Shown: in pieces, positions 23,438 to 35,775 of the stretch
How the letters are laid out: each line of letters opens with the position of its first letter
Position numbering within the stretch: position 1 is the first letter of the stretch
Assembly (NCBI RefSeq): GCF_019703515.2
Contig: NC_059365.1
Coordinates: forward strand, 34,491,501 to 34,555,500
Length of the DNA stretch: 64,000 nucleotides
Direction of reading: 5' to 3'
Source: Myxocyprinus asiaticus
Taxonomy: Eukaryota > Chordata > Actinopteri > Cypriniformes > Catostomidae
The notes under the pieces: model-generated
The model's input: only the letters and a program-made list of their open reading frames with translations
What the model was told of the DNA's origin: nothing
Databases searched by the model: none
Position numbers and translations under genes: made by a program

Positions 23438-24164
23438 TATGTTAGGGCGTTTTATGCTACCTCTTTTAAAGGGTACAAAAGGGCCTAGCTCAGGCAGTGA
23501 AAATTACCTCAATTTGACCCTTGATATCTCCTTTTCTGAACAAGCTACAACAACATCATTAGACTCATTACAAAGGGGTGATTCTCTGCTTTACAATGAT
23601 ATGAGATGTGTGTATATTTGTCCAGATTTGACTGAATTATAGGCTTGAATTGTAGGCCAATTTATACCACCACCATTAGGCTCATGTTGAGATCTTTGAA
23701 ACTTATCCACTATCTGTGCATTTCACACATCTCAGCCCATCTTATAATATAAAATGCCCTACAATTCAGGCCTACAACTCACCCAAACCGAACAAATATA
23801 CACATATGCCATATCATGGAAAAGCTTAGAATGTCCTCTTTGCATCTACGCTTTGCAATGATATGGAATATTTATTTATTTGTCCAGTTCTGGCTGAATT
23901 ATAGGGCAATTTAAACTACCTCTTTTACACAGCCAAATCTGGGCTCCGGGCACTGAAATTGACCTCAATTTGCCCCCGGTCTCTACTTTTCTGAATAAGA
24001 TTCAGCAACCCCTTACAAAACAAAAATATATGTGAATATATTGGAAAATATAATGTGATATTAAATAATACATTTTCATATATGGGAATCTAGTGCTTAT
24101 ATTTTTCAATATTCTGCAATATATGCATGAACGATGTATGGCTATATATTGATACATATAAAAA

Positions 24165-24172
<8 letters not shown>

Positions 24173-24239
<67 letters not shown>
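24173..24239. repeat. (AT)n microsatellite
   Basis: About 67 bases of pure AT repeat after a 15-base A run. Confidence 0.95.
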
Positions 24240-24241
<2 letters not shown>

Positions 24242-24497
24242 AATAACAAGACAAAAACTGTACTACATTTTTACATGTAATAGCTTTATTGAAACACTCA
24301 AATAATTTATCTTTCATTAGTTAATGCATGGGTTTACATACAGCATTAAATGTCTCAAAAATATATTCCCAATATGCCTACAAAGGTCCCCAATTCTTTA
24401 CAGATTCAGGAAAATGAAGGCAAAAAAAATTTAAATTCAGTGACAGATTTGCTTTGCATGTAGTATTTAAAACTATACGTGACTATATGTACAACAT

Positions 24498-24691
24498 GTG
24501 GAGTGGTGGTGGTGTAGTGGCCTAAAGCACTGAACTGGTAAACAAAAGGTTGTTGGTTTGATCCCCACAGCCACCACCACTGTGTCCTTGTGCAAGGCAC
24601 TTAACTCCAGGTTGCTCCAGGAGGATTGTCCCTGTAATAAGGGCACTGTAAGTCACTTTGTATAAAAGCATCTGCCAAACACATTAATGTA
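24498..24691 (+). mobile_element. tRNA-derived SINE with perfect target duplication
   Basis: The head has an A-box-like GTGGTGTAGTGGCC (about 24509) and a B-box-like GGTTTGATCCCC (24554-24565), the two RNA polymerase III promoter boxes of a tRNA. A body follows (cttgtgcaaggcacttaact). The 11-bp direct repeat atgtacaacat flanks it at 24487-24497 and 24692-24702. It is non-autonomous and would depend on a LINE reverse transcriptase. Confidence 0.85.
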
Positions 24692-25061
24692 ATGTACAAC
24701 ATATAAGTTAAAATATATTTAAGCACACACTACCATTTTTTATCACATGCACATCTATATATTATGAAGTGTATTATTGAATATAAAATGACATACATTA
24801 CAATATATAAGGACATATATTTTCATATATTTCCCAATATATGAAAAGCAGCAATTCCTTATGTATTACTCAGTATATTGTAATATATTAACACTATGTA
24901 TTATTCTAAATAATTATGAATATACTGAAAATTATTTAATATATTGAGCCTTAATATATAAGGAAATATATTTTCTTTGCATAAGGGCATACAATGCAAG
25001 TGAATGGGTGCCAACATTTTAAAGCTAAAAAAAAATCACATAAGTCAGCATAAAAGCAATC

Positions 25062-25334
25062 CATAAGACTCCAGTGGTTAAATCAATATCTTCAGAAGTG
25101 ATGTGATAGCTGTGCATGAGAAACAGACAGAAATCACTTTCACATTTCACAAACAGATCGCTTTCACATTCTTCTTCTTGTGTTTTTGGTGATTCACATT
25201 TCTTCTCTGCATATTGTCCCCTGCTGGGCAGGGAGAAGAATGTCTAGCAAAAAATGACAAATATTGATCTGTTTCTCACCCACACCTATCATATCACTTC
25301 TGAAGATATGGATTTAACTACTGGAGTCTTATGG

Positions 25335-25336
<2 letters not shown>
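25062..25336. repeat. Foldback repeat, ~70-bp arms
   Basis: Left arm 25062-25130 (tccataagactccagtggtt ...) is inverted at 25267-25336 (... aactactggagtcttatgga) with about 135 bp between. It lies inside the MITE family B copy, followed by a long A run. Confidence 0.75.
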
Positions 25337-25365
<29 letters not shown>

Positions 25366-25747
25366 CACATTCACTAAAAAAGTAAATAGTGACTCAGGCA
25401 AACATTCTGTCTAATTTCTCCTTATTCTGTTGCATGGAATAAAGAAAGTCATACGGGTTTGCACCAACATGATGGTGAATGATGACAGAATTTCTATTAA
25501 TAATAATAATAATAATAATTTGTAATAAATGTTAAATGTATATTATTTAATGGAATATAGGGAGTTAACGTCCATTTTGTCATTTGTGAAAGTAATGAGT
25601 TACTCACTACTTGAGTCCTCTTTTAATTGGATACTCTTACTCAAGTAATAATTTATGTTAGTACTTTTACTTCTACTTGAGTAATTATTTTTTTCAGTAA
25701 TTGTACTTTTACTTGAATACAGTTTTTGGCTACTCTACTCACCTCTG

Positions 25748-28521
25748 CTGCTGATCCAGTTGAAATGCGGGAGCTGGCAGTGGATTTTTATTCTAAATTA
25801 TGTAATTAAATATCATTTTATTTATTTATCACACATTTGCCCATATACAGTGATATTCTTTTTTTCATATATCCCAGCTAAGCTGGGGTCAGACATGATA
25901 CAGCATCCCTGGAGCAGATAGGGTCAAAGGCCTTGCTCAAGGGCTCAACAGTGGCATCTTGGCAGCACTGGGGCTTCAACCCCCAACCTTCTGATCAGGA
26001 ACCCAGAACCTTAACCACTGATCCACCACTGCCTCTAGCCACCATTACCCCTAGATATATAATGCTGTGAACTGTGATTCTGAGAGTGATAAAGACTTGC
26101 TTCATGATTTACCAAAGTTGGGGTCTGTGCAGCAAAAAGCCCTGGCCAAAGAATTCACATTCCAAGAGTTAATAGATGCTATCCACCAGCTGTCGACTGG
26201 ATGTTCTCCAGAAATAGTTCTATCAGTACTTTTGGGGAATATTGAGAGAAGATTTCCATGAAGGTTTATCAGAATGTTTTAAGAGTAAATCACTTCCTAT
26301 TAGTTGTCAACATGCTGTTCTCTCCCTTTTACCAAAAAAAAAAAGAAAAAAAAAAAGAAAAAAAAAGAGGGATTTAGGACTGGAGATTTATTTCTTTACT
26401 TTGTGTGGACTACAGTATATTATTGAAATGTTTGGCAAACAGGCTTAAATGCTGTTTGGGTTCATTGATCCAGAAGGATCAGACATATTGTGTTCCTGAT
26501 CAATCAATTATGGATAATTTATTATTATTAAGGGATGTGATTGATTTTAGTTGTTTAATTGAATCCAATTAACTGTATTGTCCGTAGATCAAGAAAAAGC
26601 ATTTGAGAGAGTAGACACTGAATAAGTTTTTAATGTCTTAAAGAGTTTTGGAATAGGAGACATATGTATTTCTTATTTTAGATTGTTGTACCATGATGCA
26701 TCTGTTATGATTAAGGTTGGTGGGGGATTAAGTGTTCCAGTACCTGTTCTAAGAGTCATTAGACAGGGTTGTCCTATTTCTGGACAGTTATATAGTTCTG
26801 TTATTGAGCATCTTTTGTGTAGGCTCAGGAGAGATCTTAATGGATTTTTAATTCCAAATGAAGGGACACATTTTAAAGTATATTTATCAGCTTATGCTGA
26901 TGACATAACTGTTTTAATTTCTGGGCAGAAGGACATTACAACTCTTAATGCAAGCATACATTTAAATGAGAGACCTTCCACAGCCAAAGTGAATTAGGAG
27001 AAAAGTGAGGGACTTATTATTGGGTGGTGGGAAAACACTGGACCTCCAAAACTTCCAGGAGGTTTGAAATGGGCAAAGGAGGACATAAAAGTGCTAGTTG
27101 CTTTCCTAGGAACTGAACAGTTTCAAAAGAAAAATTGGGAGGGAATGCTGGAGAAGGTATCAGCACGATTGTCTAAATGGCTAAGTGGCTATTACCACAT
27201 TTGTCTTACAGAGGAAGAGTTCTGGTCGTGAATAATCTTGCGGCCTCTACACAGTGGCATAAAGTCATTGTCATGGAACCACCCAGTGAACTGATTTGTA
27301 ATATACAAAAGCTATTTGTGGATTTTTTATGGAGTGGGCAGCATTGGATCTGGGCTGCAGGGCTTTATCTACCAGTGCATGAAGAAGGCCAAGGTCTGGT
27401 GGACGTATGGAGTTGTATCTGTGCTTTTAGACTGCAAACAGGGCAGAGACTGCTTTATCATCATAATCTGGAATGGACACACCCCTTTTTATAAATCAAC
27501 ATTACAGACCTGGAGGAGTGTTTTGAGAGCGGACAGGGATGTGAATGAACTTGGGGCCTGGGCTCCTGAGGAACCTCTACTGTTCAGTCCATTGATTCAG
27601 ACCAGACTTCTGTCCTCAGTGAGCATCAAGTCTTGTCTTGTGGCATGGGGTCAGTAAATTGAGGCATCTTTTGGATGAGGGTAGATGGAGAGGGTAGATG
27701 GAGATCTGTGGAAATCCTCAAAGAGGTGTCTGGTTTGCGGTCAGAAAGATTTGTTTAAAAATTACTGGATGAGATTTTTGCTGTTCTACCGAGCAGTTAC
27801 AGGAATTTCTTAAACTAAATATTACTCCTGCCATAGGTATAGAAACAGAAGATGAATTTGTTGGCTCTATCTTTTCCTTCAAGACTCCTCAACTGGAAGT
27901 TTTAATTAAACATCAAAGAAGGCGTTGTACTGTCTCGCAGTGAAAGTAATTTATATGAACTCACTTAGCAGACAGAGAACCTCTAAAAAGCCTGAGCTAT
28001 TGGAAAAAGACTTCCTTGTGTTGGACAGGTAGAGGACCCTGTATAAGCCTCACATAGAGAAGCGAACAGCTGATTTACAGTGGAGGACTATTCATGGGGC
28101 AATAGCCACAGACAGACATTTGGCACACCTGAATCCAGCAGTGGGTGGGCAGTGTAGGTTTTGTTATCAAGAAGAGACTTTGGAACATTTGTTTCTAAAA
28201 TGTGTGAGACTTGATTGTCTTTTTATACTTCTAAACACTTGGTTTCAGGGCTTTGGGGAGCAGTGTTCTCATAAAATATTTATTGGGGGACTCAAATACA
28301 GATTCTCAGATAGACAGAAAGTATGCTTGCTAAACTATTTGATTGGTACAACAAAATTAGCCATCTGGAAGACAAGGAAGAATAAGGGGTTGCAGCTTGC
28401 TTCAATAGATGCTGAACAAATGTTAAAGAGTTTGGTGGCTGGAAGGATAAAAGCTGAATTTTCATATTTCAAACTTGTGAATACTGTACAATGTTTTATA
28501 GACAGGTGGTGTATCAATTGA
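25748..28521 (+). pseudogene. LINE ORF2, reverse transcriptase and C-terminal part
   Basis: Resumes the ORF2 coding sequence after the hAT insertion. Reverse transcriptase motifs appear in order: DQEKAFERVD near 26588, IRQGCPISGQ near 26758, and the catalytic AYADDITV with YADD at 26893-26904. The C-terminal frame 28120-28521 carries CRFCYQEETLEHLFLKC, a CCHC motif typical of L1-like ORF2 ends, and stops at 28521. Frames are broken several times (for example the stop near 26995 and changes near 27500-27660), and a SINE interrupts it near 25806-26036. Non-functional. Confidence 0.8.
25806..26036 (-). mobile_element. tRNA-derived SINE, minus strand, in LINE ORF2
   Basis: The reverse complement reads gcagtggtggatcagtggtt (A box), a B box ggttgaagcccc, then the body (gagcaaggcctttgacccta; ccccagcttagctggg) and an A/T-rich tail. 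It is the same family as the SINE at 51276. Target duplication not resolved. Confidence 0.8.
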
Positions 28522-28662
28522 GATGTATGTTTTATTTATGATGATCAGTTGGTTCTTAACACTTAATTTAATGGTGTAGATTGTTACAGAAATATTGTTG
28601 ATTTTTGTTAATTGATTTGTAAATGGCGTCTTATATTTTAAAGTTACATTAAAGATTTGCTT

Positions 28663-28694
28663 GACCTCTCTCTGTCTCTCTGTCTCTCTCTCTA
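28663..28694. repeat. TC-rich tract at the LINE 3' border
   Basis: tctctctgtctctctgtctc-type repeat that follows the LINE 3' end directly, mirroring the (CT)n tract at its 5' end. Confidence 0.8.
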
Positions 28695-30318
28695 AAAGTT
28701 TATCTGACTATCAATGTGACACTCTGTCTGACTATCTAGCTACTGTACCAATCTACAGTTGCCGATGTGTCTCATTTTAAACGTCTGATAAGCATCGATC
28801 TTCAAACTTTCAAAACAATTTTAAACCTTCAGACCAGGTTTTTTCAAGCCAGCATCAGAGTTTGTCTTGACAAACATTATCTATCTAGTATTTTTTATTG
28901 TATTTATTTTTTTCTGTTTGGTGCTGAAATTGCACAAATCACTTTACAGACCCTATCAAAATCAAAAGTGGGAGGGGGTATTCAATATGTCCTGTCCAAA
29001 CTATGTCAACACAGGAATACAAAATGTGCTTGTCAAGAAATATCATGGGCTCTTTAAGTAGTTTGCAATGTACAAGAAATTGGACATCAATCAGGGAAAC
29101 AATTGGTTTTGAAGTGAGACTTCAAAGTTCCTGATTAGATGACGCTTAATACGTTAAAGGCACCTGCTTCATGTAATATTCTTAACAAATCTCAGTGTAG
29201 TGTTACATGGTGGAACAAACACATTTGTGTAGCATGGTGACAGATAATCACAGTTTCCATTGTTTTGAGAGCTTTTACAAGGTAGTGTTTATTGCACTTT
29301 TCATAAAATAGATTTTTTTCCTCCAGAATTTGTTTTCCATTTCTTTTTGCAATTTGGGAACAAAAAATTGACAGCTATACTGTCAAAACACACACGCACG
29401 TACGCATATATATATATATATACAGAGAGAGAGAGAGATAAGGGGTCACAGGAGACACATTTAAGTGACCAGGTGTAAACAGTGATGTGTCTCGCCTTAC
29501 ACATGTGATCGGATCACCCGAGACACATTTTAATACCAGGTGCAAACAGGGTTTTTGTGTCAGTCAAGACACTCACAGGTGAAGGGAGTCTGGCGTGTGT
29601 AATAGATGAAGTAATATGTTTCTATAGATGATTTTACGCATAGAGAAATTAATAGCATTTTTGAAAAATACTGTATGTTTAAAATGACTCACATGTGACA
29701 AAGACTCTAGTCATATCAATCTTCAGGAAAAAGCTGTTTTATTGTTCTAGTAACTGGGCATATCTTTATGGGTGCTGCCATGTTGTGATCACACGACTAA
29801 CTGAATATGACTCACTTTATTTCAATTATCCTCTTCTTATCTGAAACTTTTGATTGAGGAATTCATTAATCATGCACTCACAAATATGCCTGAAAATAAG
29901 ATATTTTTACAATGGCATCAATAAACAAAAACCTTTGCTTTTGCGTGATGCTGCATCCACACTGATAGGTGTCAGTAGCAGGTCAAAGACCTCCATTGTA
30001 TCGGCTAGCAAAACAGGAACAAAACAATTACACAAGTGCACTTTCAAAATTCTTTTCAGTTTTTCCCAGCATAATATGCAGAAATAACTATAAGTAAGCC
30101 ATTCAGAGGTTGAAAAGTGTAAACACTATAACTCTTTGGCGCTATTAAAACATTGCTCTCTCTTTTTTTTTTAAATCCCAAACAGCCCAACACAACATCA
30201 CTGGCTCAACTAATGGTGTCAAATGTGAGAGTGCTTGGGAAACCTGTTAAAAACAATAATTATATTTGTACTTATTTGGTCGAAACACTAGTCACAAATA
30301 AATTACACATTTCACTTT
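28695..30318. other. Stretch without a recognised gene
   Basis: Short frames only. A small (TA)n tract at 29406-29421 and a GA tract beside it. A pair of similar segments (gagacacatttaagtgacc at 29451, gagacacattttaatacc at 29521) indicates a local duplication. Confidence 0.4.
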
Positions 30319-30634
30319 TAAAGGAATAGTTCACCCAAATATGAAAATAATCCACACGACTCCAGTCGACAAATAAAGTTGTTTCACGTTCAGAAGAACT
30401 TTATTTGTCGACTAGAGTCGTGTGGATTATTTTGATGCACCCTAAATATGCATTTTGGACCGTCAAAAAATGGAGTACATTAATTTGCATTGTTTAGAGG
30501 AGGAGGCCTGAAATGAAATCCTAAAAGTCTTAAATTCTGTTTTGATGAAGAAAGAAACTCAGATACATCTTGGATGGCCTGAGGGTGTGTAAATTATCAG
30601 CAAATTTTCATTTTTGGGTGAACTATTCCTTTAA
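30319..30634. mobile_element. MITE family B, complete small copy
   Basis: Inverted tips aaaggaatagttcacccaaa (left) and tttgggtgaactattccttt (right), about 316 bp, with TTTAA on both sides. Non-coding. It contains a near-perfect 37-bp palindrome at 30344-30433. Confidence 0.85.
30344..30433. repeat. Near-perfect hairpin, 37-bp arms
   Basis: Arms 30344-30380 and 30397-30433 differ at one of 37 positions and are separated by a 16-base loop. Each arm contains gtcgacaaataaagtt or its inverse. It lies inside the MITE. Confidence 0.9.
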
Positions 30635-31683
30635 ATGTGTTTTAAATGTTTATGTGGGAAATATTTTGAAATCAAAACAGGCTTTTTAAAAAAGGGAGCA
30701 CAAATGCAACAGCCATTATGACTTTTTCACAGCATAATTCATTTAATGAAAGCACTGATATTAATTTGAATTTCAATGTCGTCTTTGAAGACTCCCCTCA
30801 CGTATGACTAATTGATACCTCTGGAACCAGTGTGCATTCAAACATTACTTTCTGCTCTGATGGACGAAAGAGACAGACAAAAAAAGAAAGACAGAGAGAG
30901 ACACCTAGTTAATGCCCAATGTGTCATGATTTATTTAATAGATTTAGCATTGCATAAAAGTGCTGTTTTGCATATGAAAGAGGTGTAATTGCATGAGAGG
31001 TAAACAAGCAGATATCAGATTGAATAAAAGTAAACAGTTAACAGGTTAACGTGACAGGTAAACCTTTGTAAGGTTGCAGCACATAGCACATATCTCTCCC
31101 TATTTGCCCGTATGGCTGACATCTCTTTGGAAAGGTTAGCTCTGTGACCTTTATGTCTTATTATGTGGGTAAAGAGTGTGCAATTCAATAGTGGTACAGA
31201 AAAGTCCACTGAAGCCCTTTTCTACAACAATCTGGCAGCCATCTCTACTTTTATGGGCATATCTTTACTGAGAATATATTCTGAAATGAGGGTGAAAGAT
31301 CATTGATATATGATTGAATGTTACCTGTCCCCCAAAAATATAGTTGAAAAGGGCACAGTAACAGAATATAAAATAATGATTTATGCTTTTTGTAATCAAG
31401 GTTCAGCCGGTTAGCATTGTCTAGTTAGCCCCTGCTGATAGATTCTGTAACTACACCATTGTCCTACCAAAAACTAAATTTTCCTCCATTGACAGCCATT
31501 CAAAAGTAGTTGTATTTGAAAAAAGAAAATGTTTTGCCATTGATGGATTTTTGGAGGCTCTTTAAAAGCATAAAAATTGAATTATATTTACTTGACTGCC
31601 GCTAGTTAGTAGATAGCAAAATGCTTGACTCTATGCATGCTGTTGTGGTGCCATAAGCCAATCAGTATTGGAAGGAAGTCATT
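30635..31683. other. Stretch without a recognised gene
   Basis: Unassigned short frame at 31015-31209 (-). No paired repeats found. Confidence 0.4.
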
Positions 31684-33111
31684 AGCCGCGTTTCCACTAT
31701 CGGACCAAATGAGGGCGTGCTAATGTGTGCCAGGGCCAGTTGCATTCCCATTGTCACTTCCGGGGCTTCATCATGCCACCTCGGGGCTTTCTCGGGGCCA
31801 AAGACCAATGGTTTTTGGCCCGAGGATTACCCTTGGGGCAAACAGGGCCAACATTTGATTTTATTGTATATTAAATACAGAACATGATACACATTCACTT
31901 AATCAACGTTAGCGAATATTTAACAGCCATATTTATTGAAAACAATTGAATGAATAGTGCAGGACCAATAGAGCAACCCAACCTGTTCTAAATGGAATTT
32001 ACCACATAAAAGTTACTTAACATATTAACATATTAATGAACAGGTAGACTAAGCCAAATCTACGAGAGAAAAAAAAATTGCTGAAAAGTTGCAGTCGTGC
32101 ATTAGCCATTGATCTAATATGACAGCCGTTCTGTAAAGAATGTTAACCAATAACAGTTACGATGTTAAAAAAAAAAAAGTAGCTGTAGGATAGAAGAAAA
32201 TTGGCCTGTGATGTAGCCTACAATAAACCTAATGTAGTCTAAACATGACGTGCACACAGAATAAAAAATAGTTTAACCCGTTAAGCAGTCGGCACCTCGT
32301 CATTTTCTAGGCTACTTACTCATAAGCATACATTTTTTGATGAGCAAAATTATCACGTCGACATGGTCTGGTGAAAGACGGGACTTGACTCACCTGAGGC
32401 GTCTATCCTGCACTTGAAAAAGCCTGCTCAGTGGAAAAATAATGTACAAGCATGCACAGATTTAAAGAAGACTCAAATATGAAAACATTTGGAAACATTT
32501 GGAAATCCGAATCCCGCACCACCACCAAAGTGATTTCATAACTACTTTGCTGAGTTTGCTTGTCTAGCGAGAGGACATTTTCCTGTCCGCGCCGCGAGTG
32601 CGAGAGGGAAGAAGCACTCTTCAACCGGAGGTGAAATGAAACTTTGTATCTGCTTCAGATATCCTCTTTTTAAAATAATATTTGTATTACTAATTATATT
32701 TAAAATATGTAGCTTTAATACGACAGTAATTTAAGCACAGCCTCTGTAAAAATATAAGCCAAACGTAAATGTGTAAAAATGTTGATCAGTTTAATGAGGT
32801 GAAATATTTACCGACTAGTAATTCCAGTGTCGACTAGCAGCATCAAAACCTATACTCGACTAGTCTTGCACATCCCTACTTGCTAGCTAGCTAATGTTTA
32901 CATACGATATAAACTCGATATTCTAGATAACTAGATAACATGATACCTCAGCTTGAGTTTCCTTCTTGCTTGTGAAATGGGTGGGGTGTGTTACATTGGC
33001 ACCAGGATGGGGTATTAAGGGCGGGTTTTAGGGCAATGCTATGAGGCTATTGGCCTTGACTGGCTAGTTGTTAGCCCTGGCTCGCACTGGCCTGATAGTG
33101 GAAAAGTGGCT
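31684..33111. mobile_element. Non-autonomous DNA transposon, inverted ends
   Basis: Left end agccgcgtttccactatcgg and inverted right end agccacttttccactatcag, with ATT on both outer sides (31681-31683, 33112-33114). The interior is non-coding; the hAT-like right end tcttgcacatcccta near 32877 may belong to another insertion. Superfamily not assigned. Confidence 0.55.
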
Positions 33112-35458
33112 ATTGTGCGGCTCCAGAGTGATTAGTCACATGGCATTTATGGTTCAAAAACACACTGCTAAAATATCAAAAATATGGCAGCAAGCAGGTC
33201 GCATACTTCCAAGGTGGTCACTTCCCAGCCAAGCATCTGCCATTGAGATGAATATGAATGCTAATGGAGAGCTCACTCCAGGTATTATAAACCCTTTGGC
33301 CCTGTCAGCCCTCATTTTTTGTCTCATATGACTCATATTATCATTATTTAAAACACATGGGCATCCAATCAAGTTTAATCAATCAATCATTCCATCAGTA
33401 ACTCCCCAAAACCCATTTCTTGCATGATGTACATTTACATTTCTATTTGCTTTAATCAAACACCTACTTTAAATTCAAAGGATGTGTAAAAATCAATCAC
33501 CAGATGACAAAAAATAAATAAAAATAATTATTATTATAATAATAATAATAATAATTCCACTGGCTTGATCCTGAAGACACACATTTTGTGTTCTATGAAT
33601 CGAAGGCTGTAATACCAGAAGTTTAGATCTATAACTTGCTTGCTTCACTTATTTGCTCAAGGGCTGTTCAGGACAAGCCATTCAACCTTTATACAGGGCA
33701 CATCCACAATATTGTTTCCAATGGGTCAATGTTGACCACTGCATGGCAAAAAATGTAACATACTTCCAAGTCTTCACATGGGATAACTGAGCATGGTGCT
33801 CATTGGGCACAATGGTTATGAATCCAGGGACATGAATGCACTGGAGTGGAAAGAGCATGCAGAAAGCTGTTTACCCTTGATTTGTTTGGATCAATAGCTG
33901 CAGTGCTTTGGTTTTTCTCAATTATTTGTAATTTGTCCCTGTTTGGTAGCTCTTAAGCTTCTAAGATCCAACAAAACTCTGAGCCTTCTAAAGAAAGGCA
34001 AATCCAGACTTTATAGGATTACTAGCACCCTCATAAAAGAATAACTCAACACTATCCTTGGAGCATATTTCATTGATGGGATTTACCCTAATATGACCCC
34101 GTGATCCATCTAAATCTGATTACTATAGGCAACTCATGACATGCATATTTCATAACAAAGCACTAGATAATTGATTCTGAATTAGAGTTTTCAATCATCA
34201 TGGGGGAATTGCAAATAGCAGTACTACTTATTGCTATGGTAAGCAATTAGTCAAGCTAATACAATCTTCAACTGTCTTGACATGTCAACTGAAAGTATAA
34301 TAAAAGATGGTTTTTAAGGGCCCATTTAACATGATCTAAATTTGAAATGGAGCACGCTTACTCACGCTCGTGTCCAAGGTGAAGTTATCGCCACTGTCAT
34401 CTCCTATTATACCCTATATTTATAACATATAATAGTATTTATATATAGTATTTATAAGGTGTATAGATAGATAGATAGATGTCGTCATCGGCTAAAACGC
34501 ATGCGCGGGTTACTTTACTTCCTGAACGAGTGCGCACCCGAGTCCGAGTTGCTTTCACATTCATGCAAATCACGCTATAGCTCTATTGCAACCGAACTCA
34601 GACCACCTCCTACAGGTAGTCTCGGGTTCGGTACAGTGTGCGCTTCCCAGTCCGCATGACAGCTTTCACATTACCAATTTTTCATGTGAACCGTGCTGTT
34701 TCGAACTACACTTCCAGTGTGAAAGCATCCTATGTGTCACAGCACATGCACTAACCACAAGGCTCTATATGTCTTGAATGTACAGTACACAGGGGTCTAT
34801 GGGTGGCAACACTATCACAAAGTCTCTTACAAAGATTACAGGTTGGCTCTTTTGCATCCTGTTTTAAAGAGCAGTCATGTGTTAAGGTATCTGGGCTTTC
34901 ACCATAAAGCCAAGAAATCTATCTTTGTAGGCTCTGCTAAAGGTATTGGCAGTCCTCTGACACTGGCAAGAAAAAGATTGATTGGAGTATATTGATTGTG
35001 TTTATAATGAAAGAAACCATGCTCACTGTCACTATGTGAAGGATATGTAAGCTCTGTTGAGGACATTGTGTATTTTTCTTTGATCTGGGATAAATGTACT
35101 GGAATGAACATTACACATAAAGACAACCTTAACACTCAGCTCAGGAAACAAACAGCAATCACTTAAATGACCTTTCATTGTATTAAACATTGGATGAAAT
35201 GTTAGAATATAATATGGATGTTTAAAAAATTAATAAAGAAATCTAAGATATCATTCATAATAAGTAAAAGACTAACTTTTTTCAAGCAATGTTTAAAAAA
35301 AAAAACAGTTCCCACCAAGTAATATAATGAATGCATTATCTTAACTGTTGGGGTTCACATTTGCCTAGCAACATAGTAACTTGACCCATTAATATAGAAG
35401 TGAGATCACAGGTGTACGTTTCGACTTTGAATGTGGCTTATCCAGTCAGAACTTATAG
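33112..35458. other. Stretch without a recognised gene
   Basis: Contains an AAT repeat near 33530-33555, a short GATA run near 34465-34481 and a GC-richer block at 34487-34740. Frames at 33068-33331, 34586-34777 and 34732-34995 are unassigned. Nothing firm. Confidence 0.35.
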
Positions 35459-35775
35459 GGGCATGTTCACTAAACAGTTGTGCCACTTTTGCGCCTGGTA
35501 TTTCAGCGCAAATACATGTGTCTTATTCACTAACCACCTGCAATCACGTTTAGCGGCCGCAATCTGAAATTGCGCTGCGTCTTCCATATCTAATGAAGTC
35601 ATTGTCATTCTTTATGCGCAAACATGCCTCCTTTCTGTGTAAATTAGGATCATTAAAGATGGTGCTTCATTCAAAAAACACAATTTTGAGGGCGCGTTTG
35701 CACCATTGCCTGACCTGCATAATTCCTTTAGTGAATCGGGCGCTAACTGAGCGCAGTTAATTCTTAGTGAATCTG
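35459..35775. mobile_element. Possible MITE
   Basis: ggggcatgttcactaaacag at the left and, inverted, ggggcagattcactaagaat at the right, about 317 bp apart. Non-coding, with several gcgc-containing motifs. Confidence 0.5.

Larger units (their letters stand above)
23117..25480. mobile_element. MITE family B, disrupted copy
   Basis: Left end aaaggaatagttcacccaaa at 23117 followed by atgaaaattctctcatcatt. A matching inverted stretch (gtcatacgggtttgcacc ... gatgacagaatttct) lies at about 25445-25493, but the last ~25 bases of the right tip are missing. The family has an intact small relative at 30319-30634. The middle contains AT repeats and the SINE at 24498. Confidence 0.45.
21323..25747. mobile_element. 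hAT-type element inserted in the LINE
   Basis: Tips CAGAGGTGGGTAGTAACGC at 21323 and, inverted, CAGAGGTGAGTAGAGTAGCC at 25747. It is flanked by a perfect 8-bp target duplication, ctgctgat, at 21315-21322 and 25748-25755, inside the LINE coding sequence. The 4.4 kb hold no transposase. Contents are two long AT repeats, a SINE, MITE-like sequence with a foldback, and a direct repeat, so the present size reflects later insertions. Confidence 0.85.
18564..28662 (+). mobile_element. Tx1/L1-type LINE, interrupted by a hAT element and a SINE
   Basis: A non-LTR retrotransposon with ORF1 (zinc knuckle) and ORF2 (APE-type endonuclease, reverse transcriptase, C-terminal CCHC motif) in normal order. Subtracting the hAT insertion (21323-25747) and the SINE (about 25806-26036) leaves about 5.4 kb, a full-length size. 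It lies exactly between a (CT)n tract and a TC-rich tract, as for target-specific LINEs of the Tx1 group. Both ORFs are broken by frameshifts and stops, so it is dead. Confidence 0.85.

Noticed and set aside
24498..24570. tRNA gene
   Set aside because: SINE head with an 11-bp target duplication around the whole 194-bp element.
32403..32624. Possible hAT transposase C-terminus
   Set aside because: A plus-strand string (LSSERTFS) loosely resembles the hAT C-terminal motif, but flanking frames are closed and no other domain part is present.
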